From assembly GCA_024275855.1 (NCBI GenBank), contig JAJRYL010000169.1:1-10377 (forward strand): a DNA stretch of 10,377 nt. Reading direction: 5' to 3'. The notes below the pieces were generated by a model. The model was not told where the DNA came from and ran no database searches. It was given only the letters and a program-made list of their open reading frames with translations. Positions 1 through 9,633 of the stretch are shown one piece after another. Position 1 is the first letter of the stretch; every line of letters begins with the position of its first letter. The DNA comes from Deltaproteobacteria bacterium (lineage in GTDB: Bacteria > Desulfobacterota > GWC2-55-46 > JADFVP01). A program made the position numbers and the translations under genes.

Positions 1-2
1 AC

Positions 3-2249
<2,247 letters not shown>

Positions 2250-2277
2250 CACCCCGGCATTGCTCCCTTGTCTGCCG

Positions 2278-2316
2278 TGCCGGAGTTTTACGCTCCGGCA
2301 ATAGCGCAAAGAGCGT
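2278..2316 (+). promoter_or_regulatory. Two overlapping, mutually exclusive hairpins between icd and aclB
   Basis: The 165-base icd-aclB gap holds a perfect 8-bp hairpin (TGCCGGAG at 2278-2285 pairing with CTCCGGCA at 2293-2300, 7-base loop). The base run ACGCTC at 2290-2295 can instead pair with GAGCGT at 2311-2316, which would open the first hairpin. No U-tract follows either stem, so a rho-independent terminator is unlikely. An mRNA processing or stability element, or a weak attenuator, are the options. The rest of the gap is AT-rich near 2375-2385, but I could not identify a convincing -35/-10 pair. The function is unknown. Confidence 0.35.
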
Positions 2317-2414
2317 GAACGGAAAAAGAGTTTAAGGGCCCCTGCGTGCTTCTTTTAAGGTTATCGCGGGCGGCTTTATATAAGTTTGGCTAAACAGTCT
2401 AATGGAGGTAGCAG

Positions 2415-3680
2415 ATGCAGTTAACAGGACTTCTCTGGGGCGGCAAATTACTCAATTATGTTGAGTACCCCAGCGCTACAGTGCTTGGCCCGGAGGCGAG
2501 TACCGACGATATTAAGAACCTTATAAAGAAGTGCGGCTCGGTCTTTATAAAGCCTATCTTCAAGGGCGGTGTAGGTAAAAAAGGCAAGAGCGGCCTTATC
2601 GGCAGGGCGGAAGATATTACCCACGCGCTCGCTGAAAAGGAGCGGCTCTACTTCTGCGAACATGTTCACGGAACGACCTGCGCCAAGGCCGACGGCGTAA
2701 CATTCGAGGGTTCCGTGGCTGCGGAGTACGAGGTCTACTTCTCTATATCGGACTCCACGCTCTACCGAGCGCCGACAATGACCATTACCCATCACGGCGG
2801 CGTAGATATCGAAGAGCTTGACAGCGACCAGATCGTAGAGGTTCCCTTCGACCCGCTTACAGGTCTTAAGAGTTTTCATATCTCCAACGCGCTGACTAAA
2901 CTCGGCGCCCCCAAAGAGATAATAAGCCCTTTGGTGCAGAACCTGCCTAAGCTCTGGACGCTTTATAACAACTACGGCATGAACACGCTTGAGATAAACC
3001 CTATTCGCATGTCGCCAAACGCCAAAGGCAGGCTCGTTCCGGTAGCCTGCGACTTCAAGTGCGGTTTCGATATAGACAACCCGGCGTGGAAACGGCTCGA
3101 TCTACCGTCGCACCTCTTTGCCTCCGACTACTCGGAGTTCGAGCAGGAGATAAACCAGCTTCGTACATATCAGGGGCAAAGCGATGTTTTTGTTATGAAT
3201 CCTAAAGGCACTATCACCGCCCCGACATTCGGCGGCGGAGCCAACGCGCTTGTTACCGAGCTGCTTGGCGACCGTGCCACCATCAGTTCCGACTTTGGCG
3301 GAAACCCGCCGTATGAAAAGATGTTCCAGATCTCGCAGATAGTCTTCAAGTACTGGCTCGCGCAATCTAACGTGCTCTTTATTATCGGCGGCAAGGCTAA
3401 CAATACCGATATTTACGAGACCTTCCGCGCAATGGCCGACGCCCTTAGAGAGTACTTTCACATACACGGCCCTACGCCACTGTATGTAGTTGTAGGAAGA
3501 GGCGGCCCGAACCTTATCAGAGGCATGGGCTATATGCGCGATACGTTAGAGAACCTTAAGCTCCCGTACAGGCTCTTCGGTCACGACTCCGCTATGAGCG
3601 AAGTCGTCAACTACGCGATGGCGGCCGATATCTGGATGCAGGACGAGGGGCGCGCAGCGCTTTCTAAAAAGCTCGCCTGA
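2415..3680 (+). CDS. aclB: ATP-citrate lyase, small subunit (ATP-grasp and citrate-binding domains)
   Basis: This subunit binds ATP and citrate in the cleavage of citrate to acetyl-CoA and oxaloacetate. The 421 residues are close to the roughly 400 of the two-subunit bacterial enzymes. The N-terminal half is a succinyl-CoA-synthetase-beta-like ATP-grasp: the FIKP lysine is at 46, a Gly/Lys-rich loop (GVGKKGKSG) at 52-60, and the metal-site motif EINP at 193-196 with Asp213 downstream. The C-terminal half (about 255-410) is the citrate-binding domain. It has GGGAN at 273-277, GGKANNT at 325-331 and GRGGPN at 361-366, corresponding to human ACLY Asn346, Thr348 and Arg379, which contact citrate. 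The start is supported by GGAGG at 2404-2408, six bases before the ATG. The subunit partners with the product of the gene 94 bases downstream. Naming of the A and B subunits varies between organisms. A stand-alone citryl-CoA synthetase subunit is less likely because the partner carries its own lyase domain. Confidence 0.92.
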   Translation: MQLTGLLWGGKLLNYVEYPSATVLGPEASTDDIKNLIKKCGSVFIKPIFKGGVGKKGKSGLIGRAEDITHALAEKERLYFCEHVHGTTCAKADGVTFEGSVAAEYEVYFSISDSTLYRAPTMTITHHGGVDIEELDSDQIVEVPFDPLTGLKSFHISNALTKLGAPKEIISPLVQNLPKLWTLYNNYGMNTLEINPIRMSPNAKGRLVPVACDFKCGFDIDNPAWKRLDLPSHLFASDYSEFEQEINQLRTYQGQSDVFVMNPKGTITAPTFGGGANALVTELLGDRATISSDFGGNPPYEKMFQISQIVFKYWLAQSNVLFIIGGKANNTDIYETFRAMADALREYFHIHGPTPLYVVVGRGGPNLIRGMGYMRDTLENLKLPYRLFGHDSAMSEVVNYAMAADIWMQDEGRAALSKKLA

Positions 3681-3701
3681 CCCGGCTTGATCTTAAAAAT
3701 A

Positions 3702-3749
3702 GAGCAGGCGTTGCTGCTCAGGACGATATTGAGTTGTTCATATCAACTT
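3702..3749 (+). promoter_or_regulatory. Pair of small hairpins between aclB and aclA
   Basis: The 94-base gap holds two inverted repeats. GAGCAG at 3702-3707 pairs with CTGCTC at 3714-3719 across a 6-base loop. AGTTG at 3732-3736 pairs with CAACT at 3744-3748 across a 7-base loop, with one extra G-U pair outside. Neither is followed by a T-run, so full termination is not expected and the two subunit genes probably share a transcript. The hairpins could tune the relative amounts of the two subunits or protect mRNA ends. This is inference only. Confidence 0.3.
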
Positions 3750-3774
3750 CATTTAAAACAAGAGGCATTCAGTT

Positions 3775-6486
3775 ATGCATAAAGACGGCGTTGAGGGATT
3801 TTCTTACTATTTAGGGGTTAACTCGCTAAGCGAACTCGCTACAAGGGACGACCGGGTCTGTGTTCTCAATATTACGGGTAATGAATCGCGCACAGTCACC
3901 CCTGTAAGCCATGTATATTCTGGCGGCAATATAGTCTTCGGCACAAGCCCCGGGCGCAGCGGTCAAACCGTTTCCACCTCCATAGGCAAGATACCCGTCT
4001 ACAACTCTATTAAAGAGGGTATCGATGCGGGGCATAAGTTCAACACCGCTGTCATATACCTGCCTCCATCAGGCGTAAAAGACGGCGTGGCAGAGGCGGT
4101 GCGGCATAACCCCGACCTTACCAAGATAGTTATACTGACCGAAAAGGTCTCGGCAAGCGACGCGCGTATCGTTCGCGCGATCTGTCAGGCCAACGGCGTA
4201 GACGTATTCGGAGCCAACTGCTTGGGGCTTGCCGACGCCTGGAACAAGGTACGCATAGGCGGCGCGCTTGGCGGCTCTAAACCGGACGAGTCGCTGGTAA
4301 AGGGCTCCGTAGCACTCTTTTCAAATTCAGGCAACTTTACCACCACCATTGCCGTATACCTGCTTACGCACGGCTGGGGTACGACTACCTCTGTTTCGAG
4401 CGGCAAGGACGTTTATATCCATTACGCCCCCAAAGAGTTCTTTCACGCGCTCGATAACGACGACAGGAGCAAGTGCGCCGTTATCTACACGGAGCCGGGC
4501 GGGTACTACGAGCACGGCCTTAGTATAAACAAACCGACCGTGGCCTGCGTTGTAGGCCGCTGGAAGGCGCGCCTTACCAAGGCATGCGGCCATGCCGGAA
4601 GCCTTGCGGGCAGCGGCGACGACGCCGCCGCCAAAGAGAAGTGGTACATGGAGTACTTCGGCGTAGACGATATCTATACTCCGGAAAACCCCGTAGTCTC
4701 TAAAAAAGGCGCTATCGTAATCAATATCGCCCATATTCCAGAGGCCATGACCGCCGTTATGAAGCTCAATAACATAGAGCCGGACTTTGCGCCAAAGGGC
4801 AACCTTTCCCTTAAGCCGTGGTTTGCCAACGACTGCGGGCTCGACCTGCCGGACTCTTTAAAGCTCGATGTTGTTACCGCGGTTGAACCGTACAATGAGC
4901 AGATAGAGATTATAAACAGCCAGACCGGCGCCCAGTTCCCCCGTCAGGCTATGAAGGATACGAGCGGAGTCTCTATGATGGACCCCAAGACTCAGGTCTC
5001 AAGAATCCACAATACCTCTATACTCGACTCCTCTAAAAAGTCTCTCGAAGAGAACCTCGTCTTCGCGGTTACAAGAGAGTATCCATGCGAATACGGAAGA
5101 GACCTTGCCAACATAATCTTTAACGCCGGGCTGAACCACCACGGCACCGGGGCGCTCGCAGCCTCGAATGCCGCAAGGGAGGCGGGCAGTTCGCCAAATA
5201 CCGTTATCTCGGCCGCCGTTGCGGTAATAGGCCCGAAGCTGGTCGCTCCCGCGACCGATACCGCAAAACTCCTGCTCGGCCTCTTCGAGCACACGGGTAT
5301 GGAATCGCCAACAGAGGGTTTCGATTACACGAAGATATTAAAAGAGGCTGATGCGCAGGCGCTTGCCGGACTTAAGGCTTCTGAAAACGATGAAATGGCC
5401 GAAACTATACTTAAAAAGATAGATTCTCTCTACCATAAGTCGGTCTTCATAGAGTTTGTTAAAGAGGCGACAGACGGCAAGCCCTCTACCGGCGCTATAC
5501 TCGCCGCCGTATGGATGACGCTTGGCTGGTCGCCGCTTGTAAACATAACCATTTCCAAGATAACCATAACCACGCTTCCGTGGCACTCTCTTATCTTCTC
5601 TACAATGGTGGGTTGCTCCGTAGGCGAGGGCAGCCATACGGAAGATTCGTTCTGCGGTGTAAAGTCCGAGGAGCTTATAAACGACTGGTCGTTTACCGAG
5701 GCCGCTTTTTTAGCGCTTATAGGCAGAAGGCCGGACGAAAAAGAGCTTTTCGAGTTCTCTACGCTTCTTGGGCTTATCATAACGAACGGGCCGGGCACTA
5801 TCTCGGCGCAGGGCTGTAAAGGCGCGGTAAGCGCCGACGGGCCGGAAGACCCGGGCAGGGTGCAGATAAACAAGGCCGCTATCGGCTTTATGACACACAC
5901 CGGTTTTGCCCACGGCGGCAACGGTTACGAGGCTATAGCCTTTTTGATAAAGCAGTTTAAAAAGGCGGGGCTTAAAGACCCGTCGGACGAAAAACACGGG
6001 CTCGACTTGAAGGCCATAGCCGATAAGTGCGCTATTGAGTACTTCAACTATAAAAAAGAGCAGAAGGCGCTCGGCAATATCGAGTATAAAAAGATACCGT
6101 GCGTAAACCACCCGATCTTCAAGGGCAAGGACGTTAACTTCGACCCGCGCGAGCGTTTCGTAACCGAACTCTTTGGCGAGAAGAAGATATATAACGTCTT
6201 TTTAGACTTCTACGGCAAGCTCGTTCAGGCGCTCTTCGACAACAAGGTGAGCAAGAACGTCTATTGCGTAAACGTAGACGCCGTAATAGCCGTTATTCTC
6301 CTGAAGGTCGTATGGGAGGCCTTCTCTTCAGGCAAAATGGGAGACGAAGAGGTTGAGTCGGCCGGTTTTACAACCTTCCTTTTCGGAAGAATGATAGGCT
6401 GCGCCGCTGAGGTAGACGACCATATAAACAGGGGACGTAATATGGATACCAGAACAGCGGCCTCCAAATGCAACTTCGTAGGTTGA
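3775..6486 (+). CDS. aclA: ATP-citrate lyase, large subunit, unusually long (CoA-ligase plus two citrate-synthase-like modules)
   Basis: This subunit forms citryl-CoA through a phosphohistidine and cleaves it to acetyl-CoA and oxaloacetate. Residues about 25-165 form a succinyl-CoA-synthetase-alpha-like CoA-binding domain. Residues about 175-300 form the ligase domain, with SNSGN at 183-187, YTEPGG at 238-243 (Glu240 matching the Glu that supports the phosphohistidine) and GHAGS at 272-276 (His273 as the phosphohistidine). The remainder is citrate-synthase-like. At 903 residues it is about 300 longer than classical AclA (about 608 in Chlorobium). By manual alignment the excess is a second lyase-type module: one spans about 390-620 and the other about 621-895. 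The start is supported by AGAGG at 3761-3765. The preceding gene encodes the partner subunit, and a strong terminator follows. The ATP-citrate lyase call is secure. Which module is catalytic is not clear. The protein may belong to the deep-branching ATP-citrate lyase type reported in Leptospirillum, Nitrospira and Magnetococcus, but I could not compare it. Confidence 0.88.
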   Translation: MHKDGVEGFSYYLGVNSLSELATRDDRVCVLNITGNESRTVTPVSHVYSGGNIVFGTSPGRSGQTVSTSIGKIPVYNSIKEGIDAGHKFNTAVIYLPPSGVKDGVAEAVRHNPDLTKIVILTEKVSASDARIVRAICQANGVDVFGANCLGLADAWNKVRIGGALGGSKPDESLVKGSVALFSNSGNFTTTIAVYLLTHGWGTTTSVSSGKDVYIHYAPKEFFHALDNDDRSKCAVIYTEPGGYYEHGLSINKPTVACVVGRWKARLTKACGHAGSLAGSGDDAAAKEKWYMEYFGVDDIYTPENPVVSKKGAIVINIAHIPEAMTAVMKLNNIEPDFAPKGNLSLKPWFANDCGLDLPDSLKLDVVTAVEPYNEQIEIINSQTGAQFPRQAMKDTSGVSMMDPKTQVSRIHNTSILDSSKKSLEENLVFAVTREYPCEYGRDLANIIFNAGLNHHGTGALAASNAAREAGSSPNTVISAAVAVIGPKLVAPATDTAKLLLGLFEHTGMESPTEGFDYTKILKEADAQALAGLKASENDEMAETILKKIDSLYHKSVFIEFVKEATDGKPSTGAILAAVWMTLGWSPLVNITISKITITTLPWHSLIFSTMVGCSVGEGSHTEDSFCGVKSEELINDWSFTEAAFLALIGRRPDEKELFEFSTLLGLIITNGPGTISAQGCKGAVSADGPEDPGRVQINKAAIGFMTHTGFAHGGNGYEAIAFLIKQFKKAGLKDPSDEKHGLDLKAIADKCAIEYFNYKKEQKALGNIEYKKIPCVNHPIFKGKDVNFDPRERFVTELFGEKKIYNVFLDFYGKLVQALFDNKVSKNVYCVNVDAVIAVILLKVVWEAFSSGKMGDEEVESAGFTTFLFGRMIGCAAEVDDHINRGRNMDTRTAASKCNFVG
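4942..6459 (+). other. Tandem duplication of the citryl-CoA-lyase (citrate-synthase-like) module inside aclA
   Basis: Protein-level repeat within aclA: module A covers residues about 390-620 (bases 4942-5634) and module B about 621-895 (5635-6459). Four segments align between them in the same order: REYPCEYGRDL (434-444) with GRRPDEKELFE (650-660); GLNHHGTGALAAS (452-464) with the ITNGPGTISAQ segment (669-679); KKIDSLYH (547-554) with KKIPCVNH (772-779); and MVGC (611-614) with MIGC (873-876). Against the citrate-synthase triad, numbered as in human ACLY (His900, His975, Asp1026), A has His456 and His554 but Gly573, while B has Asn671, His779 and Asp835. Module A is shorter in the helical region between the second His and the Asp position. 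The alignment was made by eye. Confidence 0.55.
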
Positions 6487-6531
6487 TCTGTCGCAAAATA
6501 AAAGGCTCTAATATCCGGTCTTTACTCTCTT

Positions 6532-6571
6532 AAAAAAAACGGTTCGGGTTTATAATCCGGGCCGTTTTTTT
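6532..6571 (+). terminator. Rho-independent terminator after aclA
   Basis: A run of eight A (6532-6539) followed by CGGTTCGGG (6540-6548) pairs with TCCGGGCCG (6556-6564) plus seven T (6565-6571) across a 7-base loop. The nine core pairs include three G-U wobbles, and the A and T tracts extend the stem. The T-run on the + strand terminates the icd-aclB-aclA unit 45 bases after the aclA stop codon. The symmetric A-tract would also stop transcription coming from the other side, but no minus-strand gene is seen here. Confidence 0.92.
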
Positions 6572-6613
6572 ATATCCGTAGAAGTTCACGAATTGATTCT
6601 TTTAACGATTTAG

Positions 6614-6641
6614 TTGACTTGTCCCCATACCGTGATATAAC
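6614..6641 (+). promoter_or_regulatory. Predicted sigma70 promoter of the pilus-assembly cluster
   Basis: TTGACT (6614-6619) and TATAAC (6636-6641) each match the consensus at five of six positions, with a 16-base spacer. TG at 6633-6634 makes it an extended -10. It lies directly behind the aclA terminator in AT-rich DNA, so the secretion/pilus block should have its own transcript. Transcription would start near 6648, giving a leader of about 34 bases before the ATPase gene. No sigma54-type GG/GC element pair was seen. Confidence 0.6.
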
Positions 6642-6681
6642 CATTTAATAAATAACGCAAAAGACCGATATAAAAAAAACC

Positions 6682-8388
6682 ATGATAATTACTAAAAATA
6701 AACAGCGCCTCGGCGATATTCTTGTTGATAACGGCCTGCTTACCACCGTTCAGCTCGAAGAGGCCTTAAGGGTAGGCAAACGGACAAGAGAACGCATTGG
6801 CAAGGTAGTGGTAAACCTCGGTTACGCTACGGAAGAGGACATTGCCACCGCGCTTGGCATACAGTTCGGCATTCCTTATATTATGCTTACCAAGAGCATT
6901 GCCGATACCGAAGTTCTTAAACTTGTCCCCGAGACCGCCGCGCGTAAGTACAACCTTGTGCCGGTTACCCTTGAGGACGATGTGTTGAAGGTCGCTATGC
7001 TCGACCCTATCGACGTTGTGGCTATAGACGCTATCAACGAGATTACCGGTTATCATGTAGAGCCGCTCGTAAGCACCGAGACAGAGATAGCGAAGGCTAT
7101 AAATCAGTACTACGGCATGGAGGGAACCTTTGAGGATATGGTCGCCAAGGCGGCCGATAATGCCGATATAGAACTTATGCCGGGCGAAGAGACCTCGGAT
7201 AAGCTTCATAAAATAGCCGGAGAGACCTCTGTTGTTCAGCTTGTAAATATGATGATTTCGCGCGCCGTTATGGACGGTGTTTCCGATATTCATATAGAGC
7301 CGGATGAAGATACGCTTCGTGTGCGTTTCAGGATAGACGGGGTGCTTATGGAGTCCGCTAATCTGAAGATGAAGATGCACCCTGCTGTAATATCGCGCCT
7401 GAAGGTTCTCGGAGACCTCGATATAGCGGAAAAGAGGCTGCCGCAGGATGGCCGTTTTGTCATTAAGGTAGCGAGCCGCGACATAGACGTAAGGCTCTCG
7501 ACGCTGCCGACTATCTTTGGCGAAAAGGTGGTGATGAGGCTGCTCGACAAGGGTAAGATGATACTCGACATAGAGAGGCTTACCCCTGTGCCGGAGACAC
7601 TCGACGCGCTTAAAGAAGTGGTGAAGAGGCCCCACGGCATGATTCTCTTGACAGGGCCGACCGGCAGCGGTAAGACAACCACCGCTTATACCCTGCTAAG
7701 CATGCTCAACACTATGGACAAAAATCTCGTAACCGTGGAAGACCCCGTGGAATACCATTTGAAACGGGTTAATCAGGTTCATGTAAACCCAAAAGTTGGT
7801 ATTACCTTCGCCTCAGCGCTCAGACACATTCTGCGCCAGGACCCGGACGTGGTTCTAATAGGTGAGATACGGGATAAAGAGACCGCCGAGATTGCCATAC
7901 ACGCCGCCCTTACCGGGCACGTAGTCATCTCTACCATTCATACAAACGACGCTGTAGGCACGGTCTCGCGGCTGCTCAACATGGGTATAGAGCCTTACCT
8001 GGTCTCTTCCTCCCTGAGTTGTATTGTCGGACAGAGGCTTGTCAGGAAGTTGTGCGAGAGCTGCAAACAAGAGTACACGCCGGAGCCGGAACTGCTAAAT
8101 GAGCTTGGAGTGCGGTTTCCTGTAGATAAGGTTCCTAAATTTTATAAAGAGGCGGGCTGCACGGAGTGCAAGGGTACCGGGTTTAAGGGACGAATTGGGA
8201 TATACGAGGTTCTATTGCCCGATGATACCATAAGGGCTTCGATAGTCGCCCTCAAAGACAGTTCCGTAATTAGCGACCTTGCCAGAAAACGGGGTTTTAA
8301 ACCGATGAGAATTCAGGGTGTAAAGACCGCTATGACCGGCAAGACTACGCTTGAAGAGGTGTTGAATGCTACCCAGATATTCGAATAA
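6682..8388 (+). CDS. gspE: GspE/PilB/MshE-family assembly ATPase
   Basis: Cytoplasmic hexameric ATPase powering pilus or pseudopilus extension. The 568 residues fit the PilB/GspE family. Residues about 8-62 form an MshEN-type domain with two partial motif copies: RLGDILVDNGLL (9-20) followed by Leu25 and Ala28-Leu29, and a second copy from Ile39-Gly40 to Gly47 and Ala57-Leu58. Such domains bind c-di-GMP in MshE. The motor core has Walker A GPTGSGKT (325-332), an Asp box with Glu353-Asp354, Walker B VLIGEIRD (391-398) and a His box around His420. Cys458, Cys461, Cys493 and Cys496 form the zinc tetracysteine motif seen in extension ATPases and absent from PilT. No good Shine-Dalgarno sequence precedes the ATG, only an A-rich leader, but the start fits the family's N-terminus. 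The gspF-like gene begins 16 bases after the stop codon. Whether the system is a T2SS, a T4P or an MSHA pilus is inferred from the neighbours, and MSHA-like fits best. Confidence 0.93.
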   Translation: MIITKNKQRLGDILVDNGLLTTVQLEEALRVGKRTRERIGKVVVNLGYATEEDIATALGIQFGIPYIMLTKSIADTEVLKLVPETAARKYNLVPVTLEDDVLKVAMLDPIDVVAIDAINEITGYHVEPLVSTETEIAKAINQYYGMEGTFEDMVAKAADNADIELMPGEETSDKLHKIAGETSVVQLVNMMISRAVMDGVSDIHIEPDEDTLRVRFRIDGVLMESANLKMKMHPAVISRLKVLGDLDIAEKRLPQDGRFVIKVASRDIDVRLSTLPTIFGEKVVMRLLDKGKMILDIERLTPVPETLDALKEVVKRPHGMILLTGPTGSGKTTTAYTLLSMLNTMDKNLVTVEDPVEYHLKRVNQVHVNPKVGITFASALRHILRQDPDVVLIGEIRDKETAEIAIHAALTGHVVISTIHTNDAVGTVSRLLNMGIEPYLVSSSLSCIVGQRLVRKLCESCKQEYTPEPELLNELGVRFPVDKVPKFYKEAGCTECKGTGFKGRIGIYEVLLPDDTIRASIVALKDSSVISDLARKRGFKPMRIQGVKTAMTGKTTLEEVLNATQIFE

Positions 8389-8403
8389 CTTAAGGGCGTC
8401 AGG

Positions 8404-9633
8404 GTGAAAGCTTACCAGTATAAGGCACGCGACAGGGAAGGGGCGCTGGTTACCGGCACGCTCGAAGCCGATAACGTGCGCTCACTTGAGTCGTCGCTCG
8501 ACAGGATGGGCCTTATTCCCATTAAAATATCCGCCTCAAAGTTCGGTTCTACGGTTAGCGGAGCCACGGGTAAGGGTGGCTGGTTATTCGCCAAAAAGAT
8601 TACTACTCAGGATATCGTGCTCTTCAGCCGCCAGCTCGCTACGCTCTTCGGCGCCGGAGTGCCGTTAACGCGCGCGCTCTTTACGCTTGAGAAGCAGATG
8701 TCTAACCCCAAGTTCGTAGCGGTTATTACCGCGCTTAGAGAAGACGTTGAAGAGGGCTCAACGTTCGCGGCGGCAATAGCTAACCAGAAAGAGGTCTTTC
8801 CGGAAATCTATTCCAACATGATAGAGGCCGGCGAGGCGGGAGGCATGCTCGACGAGGTACTCGACAGGCTCGCGTCGATATTTGAAAAAAGCGCCGAAAA
8901 CGCCGCCAAAGTTAAGTCCGCCACACTGTACCCTAAAATCGTAATAGGCGCTATAGTCATAGCGATAATTGTGCTTATGAACTTTGTGGTGCCGCGTTTC
9001 GCCAAGATGTACGCCTCTTTCGACGTAGCGCTTCCGTTGCCCACACGCATGCTTATGGCCATGTCCGATCTTTTTGTAGGTTACTGGTACTTCGCTGTAA
9101 TAATTGTCTTCTCCGTTTACTTCGGACTTAAAAGCTACCTTAAAACGGAGAAGGGCAAGGCGGCCAGAGACGCTTTTATACTCAGGCTGCCTATCTTCGG
9201 CCCGCTTATTCAACGCTCAACGCTCTCTCGTTTTGCCCGCGTGCTCGGTTCCATGTACAGAAGCGGGCTGCCGATACTTCAGTCTCTCGACATTGTTTCG
9301 CGCGCCGTTGATAATAACTCGATAAAAAAAGAGATCAAGATGATAGAGGCGGATGTAAGGGAGGGGAAAAATATTGCCGAACCGATGACAAAATGCAAAC
9401 ACTTCGATACAATGGTTGTGCAGATGGTGGCCGTTGGCGAAGAGACCGGTAACCTCGACGAAATGCTCGACAAGGTGGCGGACTACTACGACAAAGAGGT
9501 AGACAACACTATACGAAACCTGACGACTATTTTAGAGCCCGTCCTGCTTGCCTTTATCTTCGGTATAGTGCTCTTTATGGCTCTTGCTATCTTTCTTCCG
9601 ATGTGGGATATACTGCGGGTTGTCAGGCAATGA
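8404..9633 (+). CDS. gspF: GspF/PilC/MshG-family inner-membrane platform protein
   Basis: Polytopic inner-membrane protein that couples the assembly ATPase to (pseudo)pilin insertion. The 409 residues are typical. There are two repeated T2SSF domains. The first, about 70-195, has SRQLATLFGAGVPL (75-88) and GEAGGMLDEVL (143-153). The second, about 273-398, has ARVLGSMYRSGLPI (278-291) and GEETGNLDEML (345-355). Three hydrophobic spans are visible at about 178-197, 226-241 and 376-399, as in the family. The short N-terminal part (YQYKARDREG) is the usual GspF opening. The start codon is GTG, preceded by AAGGG at 8392-8396, only 15 bases after the ATPase stop, so the genes are co-transcribed. 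Its own stop overlaps the start of the next gene. Confidence 0.94.
   Translation: MKAYQYKARDREGALVTGTLEADNVRSLESSLDRMGLIPIKISASKFGSTVSGATGKGGWLFAKKITTQDIVLFSRQLATLFGAGVPLTRALFTLEKQMSNPKFVAVITALREDVEEGSTFAAAIANQKEVFPEIYSNMIEAGEAGGMLDEVLDRLASIFEKSAENAAKVKSATLYPKIVIGAIVIAIIVLMNFVVPRFAKMYASFDVALPLPTRMLMAMSDLFVGYWYFAVIIVFSVYFGLKSYLKTEKGKAARDAFILRLPIFGPLIQRSTLSRFARVLGSMYRSGLPILQSLDIVSRAVDNNSIKKEIKMIEADVREGKNIAEPMTKCKHFDTMVVQMVAVGEETGNLDEMLDKVADYYDKEVDNTIRNLTTILEPVLLAFIFGIVLFMALAIFLPMWDILRVVRQ

Noticed and set aside
3170..3467. Two overlapping antisense open frames within aclB
   Set aside because: Both are mirror frames of the conserved citrate-binding domain, with no start context or recognisable protein features.
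6572..6681. sigma54-dependent pilin-type promoter
   Set aside because: No GG and GC doublets with the required spacing were seen. The TTGACT/TATAAC pair explains the region better.
6766..7635. Antisense open frame of 289 codons across the assembly ATPase gene
   Set aside because: It is opposite the conserved GspE-family core, its composition is typical of a shadow frame (many His, Tyr and Arg), and no motif or ribosome-binding site supports it.
9603..9629. Earlier ATG for the pseudopilin gene
   Set aside because: It lies inside the last codons of the gspF-like gene with no ribosome-binding site and would make a 25-residue leader. The ATG at 9630 overlapping the stop codon is the more natural start.
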